Below are positions 7,123 through 15,306 of a stretch of 24,586 bases of DNA, piece after piece. The notes below the pieces were generated by a model. It was not told the DNA's origin. It worked only from the letters and a program-made list of their open reading frames with translations, and made no database searches. The position numbers and the translations under genes were made by a program. Within the stretch, counting starts at the first letter, position 1. The number at the start of each line of letters is the position of its first letter. Location: contig FR895449.1 in assembly GCA_000435595.1 (NCBI GenBank), positions 20,736-45,321 on the forward strand, written 5' to 3'. The DNA comes from Firmicutes bacterium CAG:882. Lineage in GTDB: Bacteria; Bacillota; Clostridia; Lachnospirales; Lachnospiraceae.

Positions 7123-8496
7123 ATGGCAAAGAAATATAACAGAGAACTTATTTTGAATGGAAATATGCTGACTGCAATTCTGTCACTTGCAATTCCCGTC
7201 GTAATTAACAGCTTTTTACAGACAATGTACAATCTGACGGATACATACTGGCTTGGGCATATCGGGAAGGAAGAGCTTGCGGCAATCAATCTTGTAACGC
7301 CGGTACAGAACATTGTTATTAATTTCGGTACAGGTATAACGGTTGCGGGCTCCGTACTTGTGGCACAGTATATTGGAGCCAAGGAGGATAAAGAAGCAAG
7401 GAAAATGGCGAGCCAGATATATACATGTGCAATGATTTTTGCATTTGTGTGCGCGGCATTATGCTTCCTGCTTGCACCTGCAATTGTATCGTGGCTTGGT
7501 GCTGAGGGAGATATAAGCATATACAGCAGGCAGTATCTTCAGATAGTAATTCTTGATATGCCGTTTTTGTTTACAATAAATATGTTTACTGCGGTCAATC
7601 AGGCACAGGGGGACACCGTGAAACCTATGCTGCTTAATTTTGTCGGAATAATTCTGAACATGATTATGGACCCTTTGTTAATGGTTACGATGAAACTTGG
7701 AATATCAGGAGCAGCACTTGCAACCGTATTTGCTAAGCTTCCACCGGCTGTAATTGCACTGTGGTCGCTCTTAAGAAAAGAAAATATCATATACCTTGAT
7801 TATGATAAATTCAGGTTTGAAACGGATAAGCTGAAGGATATATTAAAAATCGGACTTCCGACGGCTATAGGCGGAAGTACGATGCAGTTCGGTTTTCTGC
7901 TTATGAGTAAAAACGTGTATAAATACGGTACGGAGGCAATGGCTGCTTACGGTATTGGAAATAAGGTAAACAGTCTCATAACTCTCCCGTCTAACGGAAT
8001 AGGGTCGGCGACGGCAACTATTGTCGGGCAGAATATGGGAGCAGGACAGATTGACAGGGCGAAAAAAGGGTATATCATGTCAAGGAACATATGTGTTGTG
8101 TTTCTTTTTGTCGGAGGAATGATTTTATCAAGGGCACCTATATCGCGGGCAATAGTATGTATTTTCAACAATGATGCCGAGGTTGTTGCCATGGCATCGG
8201 ATTTCCTGTCTATAATGGCATTCTGGTGCTGGACCAACGGAGTATATAATTCGACGTCCGGGCTTTTTCAGGGAACGGGGCATACGGAGGTCACTATGCT
8301 GGTTGATGCGTCGAGATTATGGGTATTCAGATTTTTGACACTATTTTTCTGTGAGAGTGTGCTTCATATGGGAGTCAGAAGTGTGTGGTATTCGGTTGTG
8401 GTAAGTAATGCGGTTTCATCATTGATTCTTTATATTGTATATAGAACCAATATATGGAAAAAAAGTAAAATTAAAGTAAAAGGAGAGCAGGCATGA
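7123..8496 (+). CDS. MATE-family efflux transporter
   Basis: 457 residues, polytopic, the usual MATE length with about 12 membrane helices in two homologous halves. Family features: ILSLAIPVVINSFLQTMYNL, then TDTYWLGHIGKEELAAINL near the N-terminus, and the repeat-like LKIGLPTAIGGSTMQFGFLL starting the second half, with later GIGSATATIVGQNMGAGQ. MATE proteins expel organic cations or metabolites using Na+ or H+ gradients. A TATAAT at 7027-7032 may be its -10; AAGGAAG lies before the ATG. Its last four bases (ATGA, 8493-8496) overlap the start of the lyase-like gene. A MATE exporter in a carbohydrate-type operon is unusual; it may export a by-product or sugar, but nothing in the sequence shows the substrate. 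Confidence 0.93.
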   Translation: MAKKYNRELILNGNMLTAILSLAIPVVINSFLQTMYNLTDTYWLGHIGKEELAAINLVTPVQNIVINFGTGITVAGSVLVAQYIGAKEDKEARKMASQIYTCAMIFAFVCAALCFLLAPAIVSWLGAEGDISIYSRQYLQIVILDMPFLFTINMFTAVNQAQGDTVKPMLLNFVGIILNMIMDPLLMVTMKLGISGAALATVFAKLPPAVIALWSLLRKENIIYLDYDKFRFETDKLKDILKIGLPTAIGGSTMQFGFLLMSKNVYKYGTEAMAAYGIGNKVNSLITLPSNGIGSATATIVGQNMGAGQIDRAKKGYIMSRNICVVFLFVGGMILSRAPISRAIVCIFNNDAEVVAMASDFLSIMAFWCWTNGVYNSTSGLFQGTGHTEVTMLVDASRLWVFRFLTLFFCESVLHMGVRSVWYSVVVSNAVSSLILYIVYRTNIWKKSKIKVKGEQA

Positions 8497-10922
8497 TTAA
8501 TTTACATCTTGAAAAGCTGTACAGATATCCGAGAATAATGGAGCCAATGTGGATTGCGGTTCCCGTTAAGAAGGGACAGTTAAGCGGAGCGTCCGATGTT
8601 TCAGTATATGACGGAACGGAGAAGCTGCCTGTTCAGACCAAGGTCACGGCAAGGTATGATGACGGTTCGGTCAGATTCCTGTTCACAAGATTCATGGGGA
8701 ATCTTCCGGGCAACAGCGCCAAGGATTTTTCACTCTATTTGGATGAGAAGGATAGGAGAGAATACGTTGAGGATTCAGCGGTACAGGAATGTGCTTCGGA
8801 TGCGGGGCAGCTTGTGGTCACACAGAATGCGGACGGCTTCACTGTCGATACGGGCACATTATGCTTCAGAGTGAAGAATTTTTCAGAGAACTTATTTGAT
8901 ACATTAATGTGCGGCAGGCAGTTGTATGAGCGGGAGCAGTTCCTGGGACCTTACCTTTGTGATGGAATGGGAACTAAGTATAATGTCACGATTGACAGGT
9001 GGCGTGTCGTGGAAGAAGGTAATGTGTGCACGATTTTGGCTGCGACAGGCAGTAATGATACCGAGTTCGGAGGCTGTGAGGAGTCGAATCATTATAGATT
9101 TGAAATCAGAGTCACGGCGTATGCAGGCAAGCCTTGGCTGGAGATAAGCTACCGATTATTCAATACCTCCGAGTCACCGTTAAAAATAAAGTCACTTGTA
9201 TTTTCCGTTATGAGCGGTAACGGCATGGAGCAGGATATAACGCTGGCAGACATGAATGATGCATCGTATATAGATTCTACCGGGTGCGGTGACATCAGTG
9301 AAGCAATCGAGAATGAGAATGCATTGGTGTACAGGACAAGAGGAACAAAGGAGCTTCTGCACATAGAGGAGCTTGCACCGGCGCAGGGAGTGAGAACCTG
9401 TGCGGGGGCATCTAATTATAAGACTGATTTCGTAATAGGCAGGGACGGCACGCAGGTTAATAAGGCTGCATATGACAAGGCACTCCTGATGGAGGGGAAT
9501 GAGCATATGGCAGAGGTACTGTACGGAACCTTTTTTGCGGACAGAACGGATGCCGACGGAGGAGTATGTGCTACGATTTTTCAGGCTCAGCAGAATTATC
9601 CTAAGGCTGTAAAGGCTGATAAGGACGGAGTGTATGTCATGCTTGTCCCTGAGGGCTTTAATGATGTGGTGATGCAGTCAGGCATGGCAAGAGAACAGCG
9701 GTTCATGCTGCATTTTCATGAGGCGGACGAGCATATTGCGGAGCTTGACAACAGAAGCCTTATATATCAGATGCCGGACAGACCGATAATTGCCCCTTAT
9801 GTGTATAAGAATTCAGGTGCCGTGCCGGATGTGTTCGCGGACAAAGTCAATGCAGATATTGACATGCTGCTCATAAGCAAGGCTGATGCGAGGGCGAGAA
9901 GCTTCGGAATGCTTAACTGGGGCGACACGATTGACTGGAATTACACCAAGCAGGGACGAGGCGGCGGAGCGGCAGTGTGGGTGAATAACGAGTATGATTT
10001 TCCGCATGCCTGTGCTCTTATGTACATGAGAATGGGGATAAGAAGATATCTTGACTTCTGTATGGTGCATGCAAGCCACTGGATGGATGTTGATGTATGC
10101 CATTACAGTGCTGACCCGTTAAAGATAGGCGGACTTACAGAGCATACCAAGGGGCATGTCATTAACGGAGTTATGGTTCCGAGCCATGAGTGGGTTGAGG
10201 GCTTTTTGGACTATTATCATCTGACGGGCGATGAGAGAGGGCTTGAGACAGCGATAGGCATAGGTGAAAATATAATGAAGCTGCTTGATACTCCCGCGTA
10301 TGCAGTAGCAGGTGAGAGCAATGCCCGCGAGACAGGCTGGGCGCTTCGTGCTCTTACGGCGCTGTACATTGAGACAGGGGATGAAAAGTATAAGGCTAAG
10401 TGTGACAGGATAGTGGGCTATTTTGAAAAATGGTACGACGATTACGGCTGTTTTGCTGCACCGTACACGGATAACACACTTATTCATGTAGGATTTATGA
10501 TTTCTGTTGCCGTCGGAAGCCTTATGAGGTACTATAGAATCAACAAGACGGATGAGCTTAAAGAGCTTATCATGCTTGCTGTGGATGATATACTTGACAA
10601 CTGCATGCTTGACTGTGGTTTGTTCTATTATAAGGAACTGCCAAGTCTTGCAAGACTCGGCAACAATACACTGCTTCTTGAGGCGATGGCAGCAGGATAT
10701 GAGCTTACGGGTGATAAAAGGTATCTTGAGGCGGGGCTTGCAACCATGAGAAGGGCACTTATGGAGCCTCACAAGTATGTCGGCGGTGATAAGCAGATAA
10801 TCGGTGATGCGCTCGTGGTGGCGGGCGATTCGACGAAGAATTTTGCACAGAGCTTCTATCCTATTGCGTATTACTATAAGTGCCTTGTCGAGGCAGGAAT
10901 GGAAGAGCATGTTCACATTTAA
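8493..10922 (+). CDS. YetA/PcRGLX-like protein, putative rhamnogalacturonan lyase
   Basis: 809 residues without signal peptide or membrane segment, hence probably cytoplasmic. The N-terminal domain has GASDVSVYDGTEKLPVQTKV followed by YDDGSVRFLFTRF, matching the RIFT-barrel start of the YetA/PcRGLX family (exo-rhamnogalacturonan lyases, PL26-like): a substrate-side sheet with a Pro-x-Gln and a D-G-S-V-R-(W/F) turn. The C-terminal half (about 470-800) has repeated helical pairs of an alpha/alpha toroid, with conserved-looking HASHWMDVDVCHY (about 526-538) and later HTKGHV. AGGAG at 8481-8485 serves the start; it overlaps the MATE stop by 4 nt. With the divergent AraC it suggests intracellular processing of pectin oligosaccharides. 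The family call is by eye; substrate and mechanism remain inferred. Confidence 0.7.
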   Translation: MINLHLEKLYRYPRIMEPMWIAVPVKKGQLSGASDVSVYDGTEKLPVQTKVTARYDDGSVRFLFTRFMGNLPGNSAKDFSLYLDEKDRREYVEDSAVQECASDAGQLVVTQNADGFTVDTGTLCFRVKNFSENLFDTLMCGRQLYEREQFLGPYLCDGMGTKYNVTIDRWRVVEEGNVCTILAATGSNDTEFGGCEESNHYRFEIRVTAYAGKPWLEISYRLFNTSESPLKIKSLVFSVMSGNGMEQDITLADMNDASYIDSTGCGDISEAIENENALVYRTRGTKELLHIEELAPAQGVRTCAGASNYKTDFVIGRDGTQVNKAAYDKALLMEGNEHMAEVLYGTFFADRTDADGGVCATIFQAQQNYPKAVKADKDGVYVMLVPEGFNDVVMQSGMAREQRFMLHFHEADEHIAELDNRSLIYQMPDRPIIAPYVYKNSGAVPDVFADKVNADIDMLLISKADARARSFGMLNWGDTIDWNYTKQGRGGGAAVWVNNEYDFPHACALMYMRMGIRRYLDFCMVHASHWMDVDVCHYSADPLKIGGLTEHTKGHVINGVMVPSHEWVEGFLDYYHLTGDERGLETAIGIGENIMKLLDTPAYAVAGESNARETGWALRALTALYIETGDEKYKAKCDRIVGYFEKWYDDYGCFAAPYTDNTLIHVGFMISVAVGSLMRYYRINKTDELKELIMLAVDDILDNCMLDCGLFYYKELPSLARLGNNTLLLEAMAAGYELTGDKRYLEAGLATMRRALMEPHKYVGGDKQIIGDALVVAGDSTKNFAQSFYPIAYYYKCLVEAGMEEHVHI

Positions 10923-13269
10923 GGATGACGTATTAAAAATATCGGTCCGCAGTCTTGTGGAGTTTATCTGCCGTGAGGGGGATATTGACTCAAGACGCGG
11001 ACGCGGCGGTGACAAGGCAGCGATGGATGCGGGAAGCCGTGCACATCGTCGTATACAAAAGCAGATGGGTTCACAGTATGAGGCGGAGGTTCCTATGAAG
11101 ATGGAATTTCCGTCTCATAATTATACTATAGCGGTTGAGGGCAGAGCAGACGGAGTAATAACCGAAGCAGACGGAGTCACGATAGACGAGATAAAGGGAA
11201 CATACAGAAACTTAAATAAGCTTGACGAGCCTGTCGGTGTACACAAGGCACAGGCGATGGTGTACGCATATATGAAATGTGTGTGCGATGGACTTGACCA
11301 CATAAGCGTAATGATGACGTATGTAAATCTCGACAATGATGAGATAAAGTATTTTAAGGAGAGTTTTTCATTCGGACAGGTTGAAGAGTGGTTCATGGAT
11401 GTGCTGGGCAGATTCAGAAAATGGGGCGATTTTCTCTATGACAGCAAAATCCGCCGTCAGGAATCAATTCACGAACTTGAATTTCCTTTTCCATATCGTG
11501 AAGGGCAGCGTGATATAGCAGTCAGCGTCTATAAGACGATCAGGATGAGCAAAAAGCTGTTCATTCAGGCACCTACGGGTGTCGGAAAGACCATGTCGAC
11601 GGTGTTCCCGGCGGTTAAGGCTGTCGGTGAGAACTTAGGCGACAAGCTTTTTTATCTGACAGCCAAGACGATAACGAGAACCGTGGCGGAGGAAGCATTT
11701 GCCATTCTGCGCTCAAAGGGGGCGGTGTTCAGAACGGCGACGATTACGGCAAAGGAAAAAATCTGCATGTGCGGAAAGCCGGAGTGCAATCCGCTCGCCT
11801 GTCCGTATGCGAAGGGGCATTTTGATCGTGTAAACGACGCGGTCTACGACATGGTGACACATGAGGATGTCATAACGCGCGGCATTATAGAGGATTATGC
11901 GAACAGGTACACGGTATGTCCGTTTGAATTCTCCCTTGATGCGACCTATTGGGTTGATGGTGTTATATGTGATTACAATTATGTCTTTGATCCTGATGTG
12001 TACCTTAAAAGATATTTTTCCGAAGGCGCATCAGGAGATTATATTTTTCTGATAGATGAGGCACACAATCTTGTCGACAGAGCGAGGGAGATGTACAGTG
12101 CAAGCCTTTACAAGGAGAATTTTTTAAAGGTGAGGCGGCTTGTTGATAAGGTGGACAAGAGGCTCGCATCTGCTCTTGCAAAGTGCAATCAAAACTTTCT
12201 TGAGCTTAAAAAGATGTGTGACGACGTGATTGTTCTTGAGAGCATAGGCTCTGTCATGATATCGCTTGAGAGGCTGTTTGAGGAGTTTACGCGGTTCTTT
12301 GAGGATAAGCCTGAGTTTGAATACAGTGAGGAGGCATCGGAGCTCTTTTTTGAGGTCAGACATTTTATAAATATGTATGACCTTATACAGGATAACTATG
12401 TCATATACGGAGAGCAGACAGAAGAAGGCTTTATGCTTAAGCTGTTCTGTGTCAATCCGGCACCTTGTCTTGCAAAATGTCTTGACAAGGGAAGGTCTGC
12501 CGTATTTTTCTCAGCAACGCTGCTTCCTGTGATGTATTACAAGGAGCTTTTAAGCAGCAGGGATGATTATGCCATATATGTAAAGTCTCCGTTTGATGCG
12601 GCCAACAGGCTTCTTGCGGTGGGATATGACGTGACGAGCAGATACACAAGGAGAAACGAGAGTGAATTTCTAAAGATAAAGAGCTATATTGACAGTGTGA
12701 CGGCACAAAAGAAAGGAAACTATATGGTATTCTTTCCGTCCTACGGATATATGGAGAGCGTGTATAAGCTGTATGGGGAGAAAGAGAAGGGGAATATTAT
12801 TGTTCAGAACAGGGGAATGACGGAGCAGGAGAGGGAGCAGTTCCTTGAACAATTCGTTGCCGGAAATTCGTGCACGGGTTTTTGTGTCACCGGAGGTGTG
12901 TTCTCGGAGGGAATCGACCTGAAAAATGAGAGCCTTATCGGAGCGGTAATTGTAGGGACGGGAATACCGCAGATATGCACGGAGAGAAGGCTTTTGAAGG
13001 ATTATTATGAAAAAAAGGACGGCAATGGTTATGACTATGCCTACACATATCCCGGAATGAACAAGGTTCTGCAGGCGGCGGGACGTGTAATCAGAACTAT
13101 GGATGACAGAGGGATAATAATACTGCTTGACGACAGGTTCTCCAAAGAAGCTTATGTGCGTCTGTTTCCTGAGGAGTGGTCTGACTACAGGCTTGTCAGG
13201 CTCTCGGAGGCATCGGAGGTTGTGGCGGATTTCTGGGATGGGATTGATGCCGGACCGCAAAATTTGTAA
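10909..13269 (+). CDS. DinG/XPD-like DNA helicase fused to PD-(D/E)XK nuclease
   Basis: 786 residues. The start at 10909 (MFTFKDDVLKISVRSLVEF) is chosen; a longer frame to 10804 only runs inside the lyase gene. Residues about 15-140 are a Cas4/RecB-type nuclease: GRADG with Asp81, then the D93-E94-I95-K96 motif and a downstream HKAQ. The helicase follows: Walker A APTGVGKT (Lys227), a cysteine cluster C286-x-C288-x4-C293-x4-C298 plus Cys337 likely holding an Fe-S cluster, DEAH box at 383-386, and motif VI QAAGRVIR from residue 722. XPD/DinG enzymes unwind DNA 5'-3'; the nuclease would cut the product. Role probably in repair or recombination. It overlaps the lyase gene by 14 nt, a surprising partner that may simply be read-through organisation. 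Confidence 0.92.
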   Translation: MFTFKDDVLKISVRSLVEFICREGDIDSRRGRGGDKAAMDAGSRAHRRIQKQMGSQYEAEVPMKMEFPSHNYTIAVEGRADGVITEADGVTIDEIKGTYRNLNKLDEPVGVHKAQAMVYAYMKCVCDGLDHISVMMTYVNLDNDEIKYFKESFSFGQVEEWFMDVLGRFRKWGDFLYDSKIRRQESIHELEFPFPYREGQRDIAVSVYKTIRMSKKLFIQAPTGVGKTMSTVFPAVKAVGENLGDKLFYLTAKTITRTVAEEAFAILRSKGAVFRTATITAKEKICMCGKPECNPLACPYAKGHFDRVNDAVYDMVTHEDVITRGIIEDYANRYTVCPFEFSLDATYWVDGVICDYNYVFDPDVYLKRYFSEGASGDYIFLIDEAHNLVDRAREMYSASLYKENFLKVRRLVDKVDKRLASALAKCNQNFLELKKMCDDVIVLESIGSVMISLERLFEEFTRFFEDKPEFEYSEEASELFFEVRHFINMYDLIQDNYVIYGEQTEEGFMLKLFCVNPAPCLAKCLDKGRSAVFFSATLLPVMYYKELLSSRDDYAIYVKSPFDAANRLLAVGYDVTSRYTRRNESEFLKIKSYIDSVTAQKKGNYMVFFPSYGYMESVYKLYGEKEKGNIIVQNRGMTEQEREQFLEQFVAGNSCTGFCVTGGVFSEGIDLKNESLIGAVIVGTGIPQICTERRLLKDYYEKKDGNGYDYAYTYPGMNKVLQAAGRVIRTMDDRGIIILLDDRFSKEAYVRLFPEEWSDYRLVRLSEASEVVADFWDGIDAGPQNL

Positions 13270-13382
13270 AAGGGCTTTATCTTTTTAAAGGTTTGATTTA
13301 TAATCGAAATGATAACGTAAATTTGGAGTTGAAAATAAAATTTTAAAACTACTTATTGCTTGCAGTATGCAGGGGGATAAAT

Positions 13383-14330
13383 ATGATACATGAAGTAGTA
13401 ACCGTAGCAATGCCGGTCAGCGAAAAGATTGTGATACGAAAGAACAGAATACAGTCAGAGAAGCTTCCTGCTGACGCAAAGAGGCTGTCTGTTGTCACCG
13501 GAATACACGGGGACGAGCTTGACGGACAGTATATATGCTACGAGCTTAACAGAAGGATTAATGAACATATAGAACTTTTAGAGGGGATAGTGGATGTCTA
13601 TCCGGCGGTCAACCCTCTGGGAATAGAGAGCTGCACAAGAGGAATGCCGATGTTTGACCTTGATATGAACAGGGTATTTCCGGGAACCGAGAACGGGGCA
13701 ACGGCAGAGTATCTTGCGTCAAAAATTGTCAATGACATTATAGGGAGCGACATGTGCGTTGACCTGCATTCGTCTAATATTTTTATCAAGGAGACACCGC
13801 AGGTCAGGGTATTTGATCAGTTCAAGGACAAGCTTATGCCATATGCCGGTCTCATGAATGCGGATTTTATATGGGAGTACAAGATTAACACGGTTCTTGA
13901 AGCGACGCTTGCAAACAGTCTTAATCACCTTGGTGTGCCGACGCTTGTCATAGAGATGGGAGTCGGAAATAAAGTTGAAAAGAGCTATGGCGACCAGATA
14001 ATAGAAGGGATTTTCAACCTCATGTGCGAGCTTGGCATGTGGAAGGGAAAAAAGACGCCTGTAAGGAAGCCTATGATTTCAACCGAGGGTGAGATAACGG
14101 TTATACATGCTGCCGTGACGGGACTTTTTATGGCGGCGGACGGCGGAATGCTGAAGGATGTAAGCTTTGGAGAGCATATAGGAGATATTGTTGAACCGCT
14201 CACGGGCAGACTCCTTCACAGGGTAGAAGCACCATGTGCCGGAAAAATATTCACGTTCAGAGAGTATCCTGTTGTGTATGAGGGTGCCATTTTGTGCAGA
14301 ATTTTTACGGGAGGTGTACAGCATGGTTAA
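13383..14330 (+). CDS. M14/AstE-AspA-like zinc deacylase or carboxypeptidase, intact site
   Basis: 315 residues of the succinylglutamate desuccinylase/aspartoacylase branch of the M14 fold. Zinc ligands are seen: GIHGDE (His42, Glu45) and DLHSS (His129), plus the substrate-binding DMNRVFPG (Asn96-Arg97). The C-terminal part (about 240-315) is the small beta domain of this family. Members cleave an acyl group or amino acid from a small amide; the substrate is not evident. The ATG at 13383 follows AGGGGG (13371-13376) by 6 nt; an upstream TTG (13356) has no such site. A TATAAT at 13299-13304 may belong to its promoter. The next gene overlaps by 8 nt and is a diverged paralogue, so the two products may work as a complex. 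Confidence 0.88.
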   Translation: MIHEVVTVAMPVSEKIVIRKNRIQSEKLPADAKRLSVVTGIHGDELDGQYICYELNRRINEHIELLEGIVDVYPAVNPLGIESCTRGMPMFDLDMNRVFPGTENGATAEYLASKIVNDIIGSDMCVDLHSSNIFIKETPQVRVFDQFKDKLMPYAGLMNADFIWEYKINTVLEATLANSLNHLGVPTLVIEMGVGNKVEKSYGDQIIEGIFNLMCELGMWKGKKTPVRKPMISTEGEITVIHAAVTGLFMAADGGMLKDVSFGEHIGDIVEPLTGRLLHRVEAPCAGKIFTFREYPVVYEGAILCRIFTGGVQHG

Positions 14331-15258
14331 GAAAGTGCTATATACCCTTAAGGGATATCACAGAGAAGATTTTAACATAACGGGCTACAGCTTCGGAAGC
14401 GGCGATAAGGCAGCCTGCATTGTAGGAGCAATACGTGGAAATGAATATCAGCAGATGTACATCTGCTCACAGCTTATCAAGGTATTGGGCGAGCTTGAGG
14501 AGAGAGGGCAGATAACCTCCAACAATGAAATTCTCGTAGTGCCATGTCTTAATCCTTATTCCGTCAATGTTCAGAAGAGATTCTGGGCTATGGATAATTC
14601 CGATATTAACAGAAGATTTCCGGGAATTCATGGTGGTGATACAACACAGAACATTGCCGCGGATTTTTTTGACAAGGTTAAGGGCTACAGCTACGGGATA
14701 CAGTTTACGAGCTTTTATATGCCGGGAGATTTCATACCGCATGTGCGAATGATGGAGACGGGGCATCAGAGTCCGAGCCTTGCCAACCTCTTCGGGCTTC
14801 CGTATGTGGTAATAAGAAAACCAAAGCCGCTTGACACGACGACGCTCAACTATAACTGGCAGATGAGCGGAACATGTGCATTTTCGATATACACCAACTG
14901 CAGCGACTACATAGATGACGCATCGGCGAGACAGGCGGTTGCAAGTGTACTTCGCTTCTTGACGAGAATGGGTATTATAAAGTATTATAACCATAGCGGA
15001 TTTATTGCACATGTACTCGATGAGGATGAGCTCATGGCTGTAAAGACCAATACGGCAGGGCTTTATCGCAGACTTAAGGGTCCGAGTGATCCCGTATACA
15101 GAGGAGATATAATCGGAGAGGTTATAGACCCTTACGAGGGAGAGGTAATCAATCAGGTTATCTCACCTACGGAGGGAATCATATTCTTTGCACACACCGC
15201 ACCGACGGTTATGGAGAACAATGTTGTCTACAGAATTATCCGCAGACTTCATGAGTAA
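14323..15258 (+). CDS. M14/AstE-like paralogue that lacks the zinc histidines
   Basis: 311 residues, collinear with the preceding gene product. The start at 14323 follows GGGAGG (14309-14314) by 8 nt; a longer frame to 14236 lies inside the upstream gene. The HGDE motif has become R38-G-N-E41 and the DLHSS region reads GIQFTSFY with Phe128 where the partner has His129. Yet the arginine motif DINRRFPG (Asn96-Arg97) is kept at the same residue numbers and the Glu is kept. So two of three expected zinc ligands are absent and ordinary metal-dependent hydrolysis is unlikely. The small C-terminal domain is present and the gene is intact. It may be a regulatory or structural subunit for its neighbour, or bind the same substrate. 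Separate activity cannot be excluded. Confidence 0.85.
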   Translation: MVKKVLYTLKGYHREDFNITGYSFGSGDKAACIVGAIRGNEYQQMYICSQLIKVLGELEERGQITSNNEILVVPCLNPYSVNVQKRFWAMDNSDINRRFPGIHGGDTTQNIAADFFDKVKGYSYGIQFTSFYMPGDFIPHVRMMETGHQSPSLANLFGLPYVVIRKPKPLDTTTLNYNWQMSGTCAFSIYTNCSDYIDDASARQAVASVLRFLTRMGIIKYYNHSGFIAHVLDEDELMAVKTNTAGLYRRLKGPSDPVYRGDIIGEVIDPYEGEVINQVISPTEGIIFFAHTAPTVMENNVVYRIIRRLHE

Positions 15259-15306
15259 TAAATAACGCACAAAAATATGTCATAAGACATGAACATGGAG
15301 GAAAAA

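Noticed and set aside
10119..11015. 298-codon minus-strand frame opposite the lyase-like gene
   Set aside because: Composition is Cys/His/Arg-rich without recognisable domain; it spans the junction of two real overlapping plus-strand genes.
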